This document shows positions 55,299-63,842 of a stretch of DNA of 64,000 bases, piece by piece (the stretch's first letter is position 1; each line of letters begins with the position of its first letter). The position numbers were made by a program, and so were the translations under genes. This DNA comes from Flagellimonas sp. S3867 (GTDB lineage Bacteria > Bacteroidota > Bacteroidia > Flavobacteriales > Flavobacteriaceae), in NCBI RefSeq assembly GCF_014698935.1, contig NZ_JACVMN010000001.1, forward strand, positions 62,001-126,000. Reading direction: 5' to 3'. The notes beneath the pieces are model-generated. The model saw nothing but the letters and a program-made list of their open reading frames with translations, searched no databases and was not told where the DNA came from.

Positions 55299-56474
55299 TT
55301 AATTTCTTTCAAGGATAATTGCGGAAGCACCTCCACCACCATTGCAAATTGCCGCAGCTCCTAACTTGCCATTGTTCTGCATGAGCACATTTAGTAATGT
55401 AATGGTAATTCGTGCCCCAGAACAACCCAGAGGGTGCCCCAAGGAAACGGCTCCCCCATTTACGTTTACATTGGAATCGTTTAGACCCAAAAGTTTCATA
55501 TTGACAAGACCAACAACAGAGAAGGCTTCGTTGAACTCAAAAAAATCGATATCATCAATAGATACTCCAGCTCTATCCAATGCCTTGGGCAATGCCTTGG
55601 CAGGTGCGGTAGTGAACCATTTGGGTTCCTGTGCAGCATCTGCATAAGCTTTTATAGTGGCTAACGGACTTAGATTTAATTCCTTGGCCTTTTCCTCGCT
55701 CATAAGTACAACAGCAGCGGCACCATCATTAATTGTAGATGCATTTGCGGCAGTAACAGTACCCTCTTTGGTAAAGGCAGCGCGCAAAGCTGGAATCTTT
55801 TCCATTTTTACATTTTTGTATTCTTCGTCTTCGCTTACAATTACCGGCTCCCCTCTACGCTGCGGAACTTCCACGGGTACAACCTCATCAGCAAACTTAC
55901 CTGCATTCCAAGCTGCCGCCGACCTTTCATAGGATTGAATCGCAAAAGCATCTTGATCCTCACGGCTAAAATCATGTTTAACCGCGCAGGCATCAGCGCA
56001 AACGCCCATCGCATTCTGGTCATAAACATCGACCAATCCATCCTTTTGCATACCATCAACCAAAGTGGTTGGACCAAACTTATGTCCATTGCGCATGTGT
56101 ACGTAGTGCGGAATCAGGCTCATATTTTCCATTCCACCGGCAACAACAATCGAATTTTCGCCAAGAGCTATGGATTGTGCTGCTTGCATAATGGATTTCA
56201 TTCCAGATGCACAGACCTTGTTGATCGTTGTGCAAGGAACTGAATCAGGTATCCCAGCATAAATAGCAGCCTGTCGAGCAGGTGCCTGTCCGGTGCCGGC
56301 CTGGACCACATTTCCCATTAAAACTTCTTCAACCTGATCGGGGTTTAAACCTATTTTCTCCAGAGCGCCTTTAATGGCAATTGCTCCCAATTTAGGGGCA
56401 GGAACACTGGACAAAGCGCCCATAAAACTACCTATTGGAGTCCTTACAGCGGATACGATTACGACTTTATTCAT
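55299..56474 (-). CDS. Acetyl-CoA C-acyltransferase (thiolase)
   Basis: A 391-residue type II thiolase that condenses or cleaves (aceto)acyl-CoA. The nucleophilic Cys is in NKVCASGMKS near 89, the His in GGAVSLGHPLGCSGAR near 347, and the second Cys in AAICNGGGGAS near 377. Length and motifs are those of acetoacetyl-CoA thiolases (AtoB/PhaA) rather than the longer FadA/FadI beta-subunits. The chain-length preference cannot be fixed from sequence. Upstream neighbour is divergent. Confidence 0.94.
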   Translation of the reverse strand: MNKVVIVSAVRTPIGSFMGALSSVPAPKLGAIAIKGALEKIGLNPDQVEEVLMGNVVQAGTGQAPARQAAIYAGIPDSVPCTTINKVCASGMKSIMQAAQSIALGENSIVVAGGMENMSLIPHYVHMRNGHKFGPTTLVDGMQKDGLVDVYDQNAMGVCADACAVKHDFSREDQDAFAIQSYERSAAAWNAGKFADEVVPVEVPQRRGEPVIVSEDEEYKNVKMEKIPALRAAFTKEGTVTAANASTINDGAAAVVLMSEEKAKELNLSPLATIKAYADAAQEPKWFTTAPAKALPKALDRAGVSIDDIDFFEFNEAFSVVGLVNMKLLGLNDSNVNVNGGAVSLGHPLGCSGARITITLLNVLMQNNGKLGAAAICNGGGGASAIILERN

Positions 56475-56561
56475 GTATGCATTTTTACTGTTGCGAAAAT
56501 ACTAAAATTAAATGCAATGCTTGTAGGTTTAATACCTGCCATACTTCTTATTTATATTTTC

Positions 56562-56569
56562 TATTTTTG
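56562..56569 (+). promoter_or_regulatory. PgpH-like gene promoter -7 element
   Basis: TATTTTTG matches TAnnTTTG exactly, 17 bases before the ATG at 56587. No good TTTG element is present upstream. Confidence 0.45.
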
Positions 56570-56586
56570 AATCATTAGCGCATAGT

Positions 56587-58623
56587 ATGGGAAAAACTTT
56601 AGATAATGTTTACAAGCATCAATCACTTGCCTACAAGTATTTTCTCTATGTAGTTACAGTCGCATTAATTGTGTTTTTCTTTCCTAAAGGGGGCAAGTTT
56701 AAATATGAATTTCAAAAAGGGAAACCTTGGCAATATGAGAACCTGTACGCTCCCATTGATTTTTCTATAAAGAAAACAGAAGAAGAGATTGTTAATGAGC
56801 AGCAATCCCTACGTGATAATAAGGTTGACTATTATTCATTTGATGACGCCATACCTTCAAGAGTAAAGGAACTTTTGGAAAATGAACTTCGTGGTTTTTC
56901 AGCAGCTAATAGTTTTTCCAATACGCAGAGTGAAATACTATTAAATACAGGAATTGACGTTGTTGACAGCGTGTACGCACTTGGGATTTTTAAGGAATTG
57001 CCAGCTGCAAGTTCCGTTTTGGTTATTAAAAATAACGAGGCAAAACTCTTGGGAGTCAACAGTTATTACAGCTTGGAACGGGCCAAAGAACTAGTCATCC
57101 GGATCCTTAATCAGAGAAACGATCGAATTGCTTCCATTCTTAAAAATGTAATGCCCAAAACATTGGAATCAAATCTGGTATACGATAGGGCACTTACAGA
57201 AAAGGCTTTGGCGGATGAATTGGGTAAAATTTCCTTTACCAGAGGCGAAGTGTCCGAAGGGAGTCTAATAATTGCCCAGGGAGAGGTGGTCGAAGCCGAA
57301 AACTTTAAAATATTAAACTCTTTAAAGGTTGAATTTGAATCTGAACTTTGGAGAGGCAACAACTACTACTTTATAATTTTGGGATATACCATTTTGGTGG
57401 CGCTGGTATTGATCATGCTGCTTCTTTTTTTAAAACGTTACCGAGAAAATATCTTTCAGAACAACAATAAGGTCACATTTATCTTTGTGAACATTGTATT
57501 AATGGTTTTGGCCACCACCCTTATGGTCAAGAACAATGAAAACTATGTTTATGTTGTACCCTTATGTATACTGCCCTTGGTGTTGAAAAACTTTTTCGAT
57601 GCCAGATTGGGGCTATTTGTACATGTTTTAACCGTATTGCTATTGGGATTCGTAGTTCCCAACAGTTTTGAGTACATCTTTCTGCAAATTATTGCGGGAA
57701 TAGTAACCATTTTAACGGCTTCTGAATTATATAAAAGAGCCAATCTCTTTATTTCAGTTGGGCAGATTACCCTAATATACATTGTTGGTTATTTTGCTTT
57801 TCATGCCATACATGAAGGCAATCTAGATAATATTGAATGGATTTTGTTCGGAGTTTTCGTGCTCAATGGATTGTTGACCCTGTTTGCCCAACCTTTGATT
57901 TATATCTATGAGAAAATTTTTGGTTTAATATCAGATGTTTCACTTTTAGAATTATCAGATACCAACTCCAAGCTTTTAAAAGAATTATCGGATAAAGCGC
58001 CCGGTACCTTTCATCATTCCCTTCAAGTGGCAAATTTGGCAGAAGCGGCCGCCAATGAAATTAATGCCAATGCCATGTTGGTGCGAGTGGGGGCTTTGTA
58101 TCACGATATCGGTAAAATGAGCAATCCCACTTTCTTCACGGAAAATCAGATTACGAGCGTGAATCCGCATGACGATCTACCGCCACGGGAAAGTGCTAAG
58201 ATTATTATTGACCATGTGATTCATGGAATTGAAATTGCAAGAAAAAATAAATTGCCAGACCGTATTATCGATTTTTTACGAACGCACCATGGCACTACAC
58301 TGGTTTTCTATTTTTATAAACGACAACAAGAACTTGAGGGGGAGGCCAATGAAGCTAATTTTAGGTACCCAGGCCCGATACCATTCTCTAAGGAGACGGC
58401 AATTTTAATGATGGCGGATGCGGTCGAGGCCGCCTCAAAAAGTTTGAAGAACCCTACGTATTCCATTATAGATGAATTCGTGGAAAAAATTGTAAGAGGG
58501 CAGATGCAAGCCAACCAATTTTTAAATGCCAACATTACTCTTAAGGAAATTGAAAAGGTCAAAATGGTTCTGAAACAAAAATTGACCAATATTTACCATT
58601 TACGCGTGGAGTACCCCGAATAG
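56587..58623 (+). CDS. 7TM-HD family phosphohydrolase (PgpH-like, c-di-AMP phosphodiesterase)
   Basis: A 678-residue membrane protein with one N-terminal helix (about 18-36), an extracytoplasmic 7TMR-HDED domain (about 40-250), seven membrane helices (about 255-450) and a cytoplasmic HD domain. The HD metal ligands lie in FHHSLQV (near 478), LYHDIGKM (near 513), DHVIHGIEIA and RTHHGTT (near 562), and a DAVEAASKS stretch near 615. This is the architecture of Listeria PgpH, which degrades cyclic di-AMP. A diadenylate cyclase is not present in the window. Signalling role is inferred from the family. Confidence 0.91.
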   Translation: MGKTLDNVYKHQSLAYKYFLYVVTVALIVFFFPKGGKFKYEFQKGKPWQYENLYAPIDFSIKKTEEEIVNEQQSLRDNKVDYYSFDDAIPSRVKELLENELRGFSAANSFSNTQSEILLNTGIDVVDSVYALGIFKELPAASSVLVIKNNEAKLLGVNSYYSLERAKELVIRILNQRNDRIASILKNVMPKTLESNLVYDRALTEKALADELGKISFTRGEVSEGSLIIAQGEVVEAENFKILNSLKVEFESELWRGNNYYFIILGYTILVALVLIMLLLFLKRYRENIFQNNNKVTFIFVNIVLMVLATTLMVKNNENYVYVVPLCILPLVLKNFFDARLGLFVHVLTVLLLGFVVPNSFEYIFLQIIAGIVTILTASELYKRANLFISVGQITLIYIVGYFAFHAIHEGNLDNIEWILFGVFVLNGLLTLFAQPLIYIYEKIFGLISDVSLLELSDTNSKLLKELSDKAPGTFHHSLQVANLAEAAANEINANAMLVRVGALYHDIGKMSNPTFFTENQITSVNPHDDLPPRESAKIIIDHVIHGIEIARKNKLPDRIIDFLRTHHGTTLVFYFYKRQQELEGEANEANFRYPGPIPFSKETAILMMADAVEAASKSLKNPTYSIIDEFVEKIVRGQMQANQFLNANITLKEIEKVKMVLKQKLTNIYHLRVEYPE

Positions 58624-58688
58624 TGCTGTTAATTAATTAGTTACGGAATGATTTTTGTGGTATATTTATTACAGTATATCCTTCAAAA

Positions 58689-61004
58689 ATGAAAATAACT
58701 GCCTTCCTTTCGTATCTATTATTTTTTCTTTATTCCAGTTTAGTGATCTCGCAAGGAGACAAACACTATGCGAACAAATGGGAAACCTTTTCCTCGACCT
58801 TGTTTTTTCAGGAGGATATGGTCCGGGATTCATTAATCAATTGGCAAGAAGAAGTGCTCTTACATTTGTCAGATACACAACCAGAAGAAAAGCAAACACT
58901 GTTTTTTAAAAGTTATTTAAGAATAGGCAAGGATAAAATCCGAAGCAGTGCTAGCAAAGTGCTCATAGTGGACCTTGTTAATGATAATAACCAACTGGTG
59001 AAGCGGCAATTTCATCAAATTTTGGATGGTATGTCAACTGGGCAGTTGCAGCTTCCCAAAAACATAAAAAAAGGTGTGTATTATGTAAAAGCTTACACCA
59101 GATGGATGCGGAATTATGGCGAACAATTTTATGCCAAAGAGCGGATTCATGTTGGAGGTACAAGCAATGAGACAAATTCTCCTACTAAAAAAGAATTGGT
59201 GGTATACCCTGAGGGAGGCAACTTCATAGTTGGTCTTAAAAATCATATACTTTTCAAGGGTTCCGTTGATGGTGAAGGAGCTACTGGATCACTGGGTCAT
59301 ATTGTAGATGAAGAGCACCAAGTGGTTTCCACAATTAATATCATTAAAGACGACATGGGAAGTACTATTTTTGAACCAGAAAAAGGTAAAACATATTACG
59401 TTCAACGTGCCAACGGCGAAAAATATACCCTTCCTAAACCCCTTGATCAGGGCTTCCTTCTGCAAGTGAATAATCTTGATCCTAGTATTGCAAAAGTTAA
59501 GGTTACAGCTTCCACTGGTCTTGCAGGAAAAACAGTGATGTTGAAAGGAGTGCAAAAGGGGATAGTATATTTTGAACAGGAACTGGTGTTTAGTCAAAGT
59601 GCGATAGTCAATCTTGATTTACAAAAAAAAGCAATCCCTTCTGGAGTGTTGATGTTAAGACTGTTTGATGAAGCTGAAGAAGAAGTGGCAGTAAGACCAA
59701 TTTGGATTGATGCGGAACAACTGAATATTACAGTGGACCAAATCCAGGATGAATCGGAAAGCAAAGTGTTCCAATTAAAGGTGTTGGACAGTAGAAATCA
59801 ACCCGTTCAAACGGAATTGGCTGTTAGTGTTGACGGTTCCCATATAGACAATGACTTTGGCTCACCTAAATATGGGTCGTTTCAAGCAACCAGAAATCGT
59901 CGCTACGTTAAGGACATTGACCTAGTCCTTTCTAAAGGTGTGATAGATAAAAAAGGGGAGAAGGAAAAAATACCATCAACAATTCAGTTTCCAATACAAA
60001 AAGGATTGGAATTATATGGTTATGCGTATGATTTGGATAACAAATTACTCAAAAACACAACCATTCAAATATTGGCAAATTCTGAAAATGAGCCTTGGAT
60101 AACAGAATTGGAGACAAACGCAAACGGACAATTAAGATTGGAAAATCTGCAATTTTATGGTAAAGCGGACATGGTTTTTAGAACAAAAGGTGCAGATACC
60201 AAATCTAGATTGGTCAAAATTGTGCCAATAGTCGAAGAAAAACAAGAACATTCAAAATCGTTGTCCAAGTTCAAAAAGAAACAAGGGAAAAAGCGACTTT
60301 TCGAGGCATCTGTTTGGCAACCTGTGGATACCACAAATTTAATTGAGTTGGATGAAGTACAGGTTAATGAAGAATTGATCAATTCTGAAAGGAATAATTC
60401 TTTGTATAACCTTGAACCTAACTCGACCATTTTTCAAAATCCAAAACAACCAATGCCTTTGGTAGATTTGGTGAGAAGAATACCCGGAATTTTGGTTACA
60501 GATGATGGGTTTAGAAAAAGTGTTCTGCACGTTAGGTCGTTTACCTCATTCAGATCAGTTATCCCACCATTGTGGGTTATTGATGGGACAATATTTAGGG
60601 GTAATCCAATAGATTTGATAACTGCACTTGAAATTGAAAGAATAGAATTTGTTATCGGACCAGAAGCCGCAATATTTGGCAGCAGAGCTACAGGCGGGGT
60701 TATTTTAATTTATACCAAGAGTGGAAGTGGGGTAAATTATGTCCCCAGAAAGGAAGGTCAATTGGTTTTTCAGGGATATGAACCCATTATTGGTTTTGAT
60801 GAGTATGAAAGTCTGAAAAACTCACAAAAAATCAAAAAAGAGGACGCTGTTCTCTATTGGAATCCCAAATTAAGAACCGATGAAAATGGCGAGGTCATTG
60901 TAAAACTAAATCGACCTTTATCAACGGAAAAAGTCAGAATAAAGGCAACGACCGTTTCAAGAAATGGTAAGGCAGGCGCTATTGATGTTATTATAGATAA
61001 TTAG
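58689..61004 (+). CDS. TonB-plug domain protein without beta-barrel
   Basis: A 771-residue exported protein with a signal peptide (MKITAFLSYLLFFLYSSLVISQ). The N-terminal 540 residues look like macroglobulin-type beta-sandwiches: VYYVKAYTRWMRNYGEQF near 125 and CNA-like repeats further on. A TonB receptor plug domain spans about 560-680 (LVDLVRRIPGILV, WVIDGTIFRGNP, IERIEFVIGPEAAIFGSRATGGVILI). There is no room for a 22-strand barrel. This combination is known in Bacteroidota, where it may work with separate receptors, but the function is unproved. It follows PgpH by 65 bp. Confidence 0.85.
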   Translation: MKITAFLSYLLFFLYSSLVISQGDKHYANKWETFSSTLFFQEDMVRDSLINWQEEVLLHLSDTQPEEKQTLFFKSYLRIGKDKIRSSASKVLIVDLVNDNNQLVKRQFHQILDGMSTGQLQLPKNIKKGVYYVKAYTRWMRNYGEQFYAKERIHVGGTSNETNSPTKKELVVYPEGGNFIVGLKNHILFKGSVDGEGATGSLGHIVDEEHQVVSTINIIKDDMGSTIFEPEKGKTYYVQRANGEKYTLPKPLDQGFLLQVNNLDPSIAKVKVTASTGLAGKTVMLKGVQKGIVYFEQELVFSQSAIVNLDLQKKAIPSGVLMLRLFDEAEEEVAVRPIWIDAEQLNITVDQIQDESESKVFQLKVLDSRNQPVQTELAVSVDGSHIDNDFGSPKYGSFQATRNRRYVKDIDLVLSKGVIDKKGEKEKIPSTIQFPIQKGLELYGYAYDLDNKLLKNTTIQILANSENEPWITELETNANGQLRLENLQFYGKADMVFRTKGADTKSRLVKIVPIVEEKQEHSKSLSKFKKKQGKKRLFEASVWQPVDTTNLIELDEVQVNEELINSERNNSLYNLEPNSTIFQNPKQPMPLVDLVRRIPGILVTDDGFRKSVLHVRSFTSFRSVIPPLWVIDGTIFRGNPIDLITALEIERIEFVIGPEAAIFGSRATGGVILIYTKSGSGVNYVPRKEGQLVFQGYEPIIGFDEYESLKNSQKIKKEDAVLYWNPKLRTDENGEVIVKLNRPLSTEKVRIKATTVSRNGKAGAIDVIIDN

Positions 61005-61096
61005 ATGACAGTTTGTGCCCTTTTGTTGATTATCAAACATTTCAAATTGTATTGACAAATCGCCAGATTGATTTCAGTAAAAAAACAAAAAAATAG

Positions 61097-61127
61097 TTGC
61101 GTTCTTTCAGATGAAAAGGTACATTTG
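61097..61127 (+). promoter_or_regulatory. Promoter of the tRNA cluster
   Basis: TTG at 61097-61099 and TACATTTG at 61120-61127, spaced 20 bases apart. The predicted start (about 61133) is 35 bases before tRNA-Ser. Confidence 0.65.
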
Positions 61128-61167
61128 CATCCGCATTTTCAAGATGTACGTTCATAATAAAATGTTA

Positions 61168-61251
61168 GGAGAGGTGCCGGAGTGGTAACGGAGCAGATTG
61201 CTAATCTGTCGACGCGTAAGTGTCGCATGGGTTCGAGTCCCATTCTCTCCG
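61168..61251 (+). tRNA. tRNA-Ser (GCT)
   Basis: The acceptor stem is GGAGAGG with TCTCTCC and a G discriminator. The anticodon loop TTGCTAA carries GCT, and a long variable arm (class II) and a normal T-loop (GGTTCGAGTCC) are present. CCA is not encoded. Confidence 0.96.
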
Positions 61252-61284
61252 CAATTTTTCTTAAAGATTAAATAGATAATCATT

Positions 61285-61359
61285 CGGGGTGTAGCGTAGC
61301 CCGGTTATCGCGCCGCGTTTGGGACGCGGAGGTCGCAGGTTCGAATCCTGCCACCCCGA
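61285..61359 (+). tRNA. tRNA-Pro (TGG)
   Basis: The acceptor CGGGGTG pairs with CACCCCG, discriminator A. The loop TTTGGGA has anticodon TGG, and the T-arm GGTTCGAATCC is normal. CCA is not encoded. A terminator hairpin follows directly. Confidence 0.96.
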
Positions 61360-61361
61360 CG

Positions 61362-61392
61362 AAAGCCGAATCGTAAGGATTCGGCTTTTTAA
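61362..61392 (+). terminator. Terminator after tRNA-Pro
   Basis: AAAGCCGAATC / GATTCGGCTTT, an 11-bp stem with five-base loop, then T residues. tRNA-Arg follows only 14 bp later, so it may be an internal, partial terminator. Confidence 0.75.
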
Positions 61393-61406
61393 TTTAGGAT
61401 TATTAA

Positions 61407-61483
61407 GGTCGCGTAGCTCAGCTGGATAGAGCATCTGCCTTCTAAGCAGACGGTCGCAGGTTCGAATCCTGCCGCGATCACCA
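61407..61483 (+). tRNA. tRNA-Arg (TCT), CCA encoded
   Basis: The acceptor GGTCGCG pairs with CGCGATC, discriminator A. The loop CTTCTAA has anticodon TCT, and CCA is encoded at 61481-61483. A terminator-like hairpin begins 12 bp later. Confidence 0.96.
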
Positions 61484-61494
61484 GTATTCATAGG

Positions 61495-61530
61495 GCCTCA
61501 GAGAGTTTCTCTTTCTGAGGCTTATTTTTT
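61495..61530 (+). terminator. Terminator of the tRNA cluster
   Basis: GCCTCAGA / TCTGAGGC, an 8-bp stem with an 11-base loop, followed by TTATTTTTTT. Confidence 0.8.
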
Positions 61531-62305
61531 TGCAAACAATTTGCAAACACTTAAGATAAGGCTATAGATTTAACATTTTTTAACACAATGGATGTATCAT
61601 TCAGATTTAAGCGAGTGAAACGAAGTTTCACGCTGCAAGCCCCAAATCTTGCCCTAACTAATACTACTGAGCGAGGTGTCATTCCTTAATTTGCTGTAAA
61701 AAAATCTAGTACTTATTGGAGGTTTCAGAGGTTTTACAGTAAATACCCATTTTGGTAACCATGAAATAAAGCAGCTTTCAATTCCAAATCAAACTTAATT
61801 CACGATTATCAATTTCTGCAATAAAATCATGTTTTTGCAACAAACTTTTTCAATGTTTTCTGCATCTACCAGAGTTTTTGCAACAAAAAACAGAATACAC
61901 TGCTGGCAACTGAAAATTAGTAAACACATTGATTTTACTAGCTTTTTGGCCAGAAATTGAGCAACGTAGCATCGCTTTAGCGTGCTACCCTCTCGCTATA
62001 CAAAATTGGCCTACTTCATAGTCCAAATTTTGAATACCTAAACGGCTTCCAGAAACAAAAAGTAGAATGCGCCCTATCGGATTTTTGTTTGACGCTTATC
62101 TACCCCGAACACTACAAAAATCGGATAGGAACCGTGCGCAAAGTTTTTAGGTAAGGATTTGGGGTCATAATGGATAAAGTGCGGTATCTTTTTGTCCTAA
62201 AAATCGTTCGATTTATGCGACTTTTAAAAAGTGGCATAAGCTAGGAATGTATATTTTACCACAGTTTGCTATTTGAGCGATTATTTGTTTCAAATACTGT
62301 TACCC
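61531..62305. repeat. Hairpin-rich non-coding region, possible mobile-element remnant
   Basis: About 775 bp without a credible gene. It opens with a direct repeat (TTTGCAAACA twice, about 61528-61550) whose centre is palindromic (TGCAAA CAA TTTGCA). GTGAAAC GAA GTTTCAC lies near 61615-61631. GTAGCATCGC TTTA GCGTGCTAC at 61966-61988 is a near-perfect hairpin. CCTATCGGATTTTTGT (62073-62088) is inverted at 62114-62129 with one mismatch. The structures and position after a tRNA recall integration or transfer-origin DNA of conjugative elements, but no integrase or mobilisation gene is present. Inference only. Confidence 0.5.
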
Positions 62306-62719
62306 TTATGTAGCAAAAATATCGTTAGCATCCTTAAAACTTTTGAACTCCAACATATACCCATTGGGGTCTTGGACCAAAAACGAAAGATGCTCTCCTG
62401 TTTGATCTTCCATGAAGGTGGCTTCTGTGGTCACTTCAAGATCCATTTTAAAGAGCCGGGTATAGAGCTCCCCCCATATATCTACGGTCACTATTACTCC
62501 AAAATGAAAAGATGGCAAAATAAAATCATCAAGTTTATAATTTTTAAAATCAAAATTAAAATAACCTGCTTGCGTAAAGGTTAGCTGGTTTCCATACAAA
62601 TCAATATCCAACCATTTCTCAGTACTTCTTCCTAATCTGGCCCTTATAATATCTATATAAAAGGCCCTGGTTTCCTCAATATTTCTACAGGGCAATGCGA
62701 GGTGAAACTTGGCGTTCAT
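62306..62719 (-). CDS. VOC family protein (glyoxalase/bleomycin resistance fold)
   Basis: A 137-residue VOC-superfamily protein: NAKFHLALPCRNIEETRAFYID opens the first beta-alpha-beta-beta-beta module (His near 6 is a likely metal ligand). VQDPNGYMLEFKSF at the C-terminus is the typical end with a Glu ligand. Such proteins include glyoxalase, dioxygenase-like and resistance enzymes, and the substrate cannot be assigned. Its start overlaps the NUDIX stop by 35 bp, so the two are cotranscribed and perhaps linked in function. Confidence 0.88.
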   Translation of the reverse strand: MNAKFHLALPCRNIEETRAFYIDIIRARLGRSTEKWLDIDLYGNQLTFTQAGYFNFDFKNYKLDDFILPSFHFGVIVTVDIWGELYTRLFKMDLEVTTEATFMEDQTGEHLSFLVQDPNGYMLEFKSFKDANDIFAT

Positions 62720-63137
62720 AATTGTCTTTGCTTTTTTGTTTTCTTCCTATGTTCTTAAAATATGCCTTTGTGGCCATACGGTCTGATTTATCCATAAACT
62801 CAACTGCTTTCTTCCAATTCAGCCAAAGCACCGTTTCGAATTTATGTTTTTCCAAAACCTTGATTTTTGACGGCTTTAAACTGATATAATAGTAATTTTT
62901 GTTTATGATTTCTGTATCCGTTCGCTTAATGTGGGACAAGTAAAATTGAACCTGTTCTTCAATAAGCTTCAGCGTTATTTCTTCACCTGTTTCCCTAACA
63001 AGGGCCTCTTCTTCGGTTTCTTTTCTTTTTTTAACACCTCCGGGCAAGGTATATATAATGGGCTTACCAACTTTTTTAAGTACCATGATCTTGGTTCCAC
63101 TAACAGCCAGTAATCTTGACTTGACTATTTTTTTCAT
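62685..63137 (-). CDS. NUDIX domain-containing protein
   Basis: A 150-residue Nudix hydrolase. The Nudix box reads GVKKRKETEEEALVRETGEEI (starting near residue 35), with the essential R-E-x-x-E-E intact. The usual Gly near the end of the box is replaced by Thr, which makes substrate and activity less certain. Predicted to hydrolyse a nucleoside diphosphate derivative. It is the first of a coupled pair with the VOC gene (35-bp overlap). Confidence 0.88.
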   Translation of the reverse strand: MKKIVKSRLLAVSGTKIMVLKKVGKPIIYTLPGGVKKRKETEEEALVRETGEEITLKLIEEQVQFYLSHIKRTDTEIINKNYYYISLKPSKIKVLEKHKFETVLWLNWKKAVEFMDKSDRMATKAYFKNIGRKQKSKDNYERQVSPRIAL

Positions 63138-63156
63138 ATTCCTTTGTTTGTTGAAA

Positions 63157-63182
63157 GGGGGCAGGAAAAATAGCCTACCCCC
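63157..63182 (-). terminator. Weak terminator after small exported gene
   Basis: A 9-bp hairpin (GGGGGTAGG and CCTGCCCCC on the minus strand, with one G-T pair) is followed by few T. It lies just past the stop of the gene at 63194 and may only partly end transcription. Confidence 0.45.
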
Positions 63183-63193
63183 AAAGGTTTGAG

Positions 63194-63499
63194 TTAGTTA
63201 ACCAAATCAAGGTTTACAATGATATAAATATCGTATTCCTCATCATTTTCGTCAATTTCCGTATCCATCCAATAGGTAATCTCAAATTTCTTTCCTACAA
63301 ACTTTTCCGAATCCAGATTATATTTCTTTGAAGCTTTTACATCAATATCTGAAAACTCGTACTCCAACTCATCATCATCAATAAATGTGTAAACGCCCTC
63401 TTCTATACCAACATAAGCGGCTTCGATGATAAATTCCTGAGTTTCCGGTTCGTTGACCAAAGCTGCCAACAGGGTAAAAATGATAAAAACTGTTTTCAT
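63194..63499 (-). CDS. Small exported hypothetical protein
   Basis: A 101-residue protein with a short signal-like N-terminus (MKTVFIIFTLLAALVNEPETQ). The mature part is very acidic (for example FIDDDELEYEFSDIDV and MDTEIDENDEEYDIYI) and alternates strands, which suggests a small beta-sandwich, perhaps calcium-binding. No family is recognised. It lies between the NUDIX gene and another small acidic gene on the same strand. Confidence 0.7.
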   Translation of the reverse strand: MKTVFIIFTLLAALVNEPETQEFIIEAAYVGIEEGVYTFIDDDELEYEFSDIDVKASKKYNLDSEKFVGKKFEITYWMDTEIDENDEEYDIYIIVNLDLVN

Positions 63500-63540
63500 G
63501 TTTCTATGTTTTAAAAAGCGGTCTTTTTTAGCCCATCAAC

Positions 63541-63840
63541 TTATTCTTCCTCAAAATCTTTGGACTCAGTAATATTTATTTCGTCCTCGGGCGATTCTTC
63601 ATCATATTCCTCCATGGCCATGGTCAATCGCTTACTTACTTTTACCAAGTACAGGGTGTCTTCTGTTTTGACCTCAATGCATTCCACCCATTCTCCTTGG
63701 GCGTTTCTGAAACTTATGATATCCCGATCTCCGTACCCATCGGCATATTTTTCCATGATAAGATCTAGGATATCCTTGTTCAATTTCTTATAATCTACAA
63801 TTACTCGTTTTAGGGCATTGTTTCTCTTACTCTCTTTCAT
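63541..63840 (-). CDS. Small acidic hypothetical protein
   Basis: A 99-residue cytoplasmic protein from the ATG at 63840. The opening is basic (MKESKRNNALKRVIVDYKK), and the tail is acidic (EEYDEESPEDEINITESKDFEEE). No motif was recognised. It starts 3 bp after the stop of the deoxyhypusine-synthase-like gene and so is cotranscribed with it. In related genomes a similar small gene often accompanies that enzyme. Function unknown. Confidence 0.72.
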   Translation of the reverse strand: MKESKRNNALKRVIVDYKKLNKDILDLIMEKYADGYGDRDIISFRNAQGEWVECIEVKTEDTLYLVKVSKRLTMAMEEYDEESPEDEINITESKDFEEE

Positions 63841-63842
63841 GA

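Noticed and set aside
61588..61689. A 33-residue ORF (MDVSFRFKRVKRS...) after the tRNA cluster
   Set aside because: It is built from the palindrome GTGAAAC..GTTTCAC and has no protein-like pattern or homologue that I recognise, so it is probably chance.
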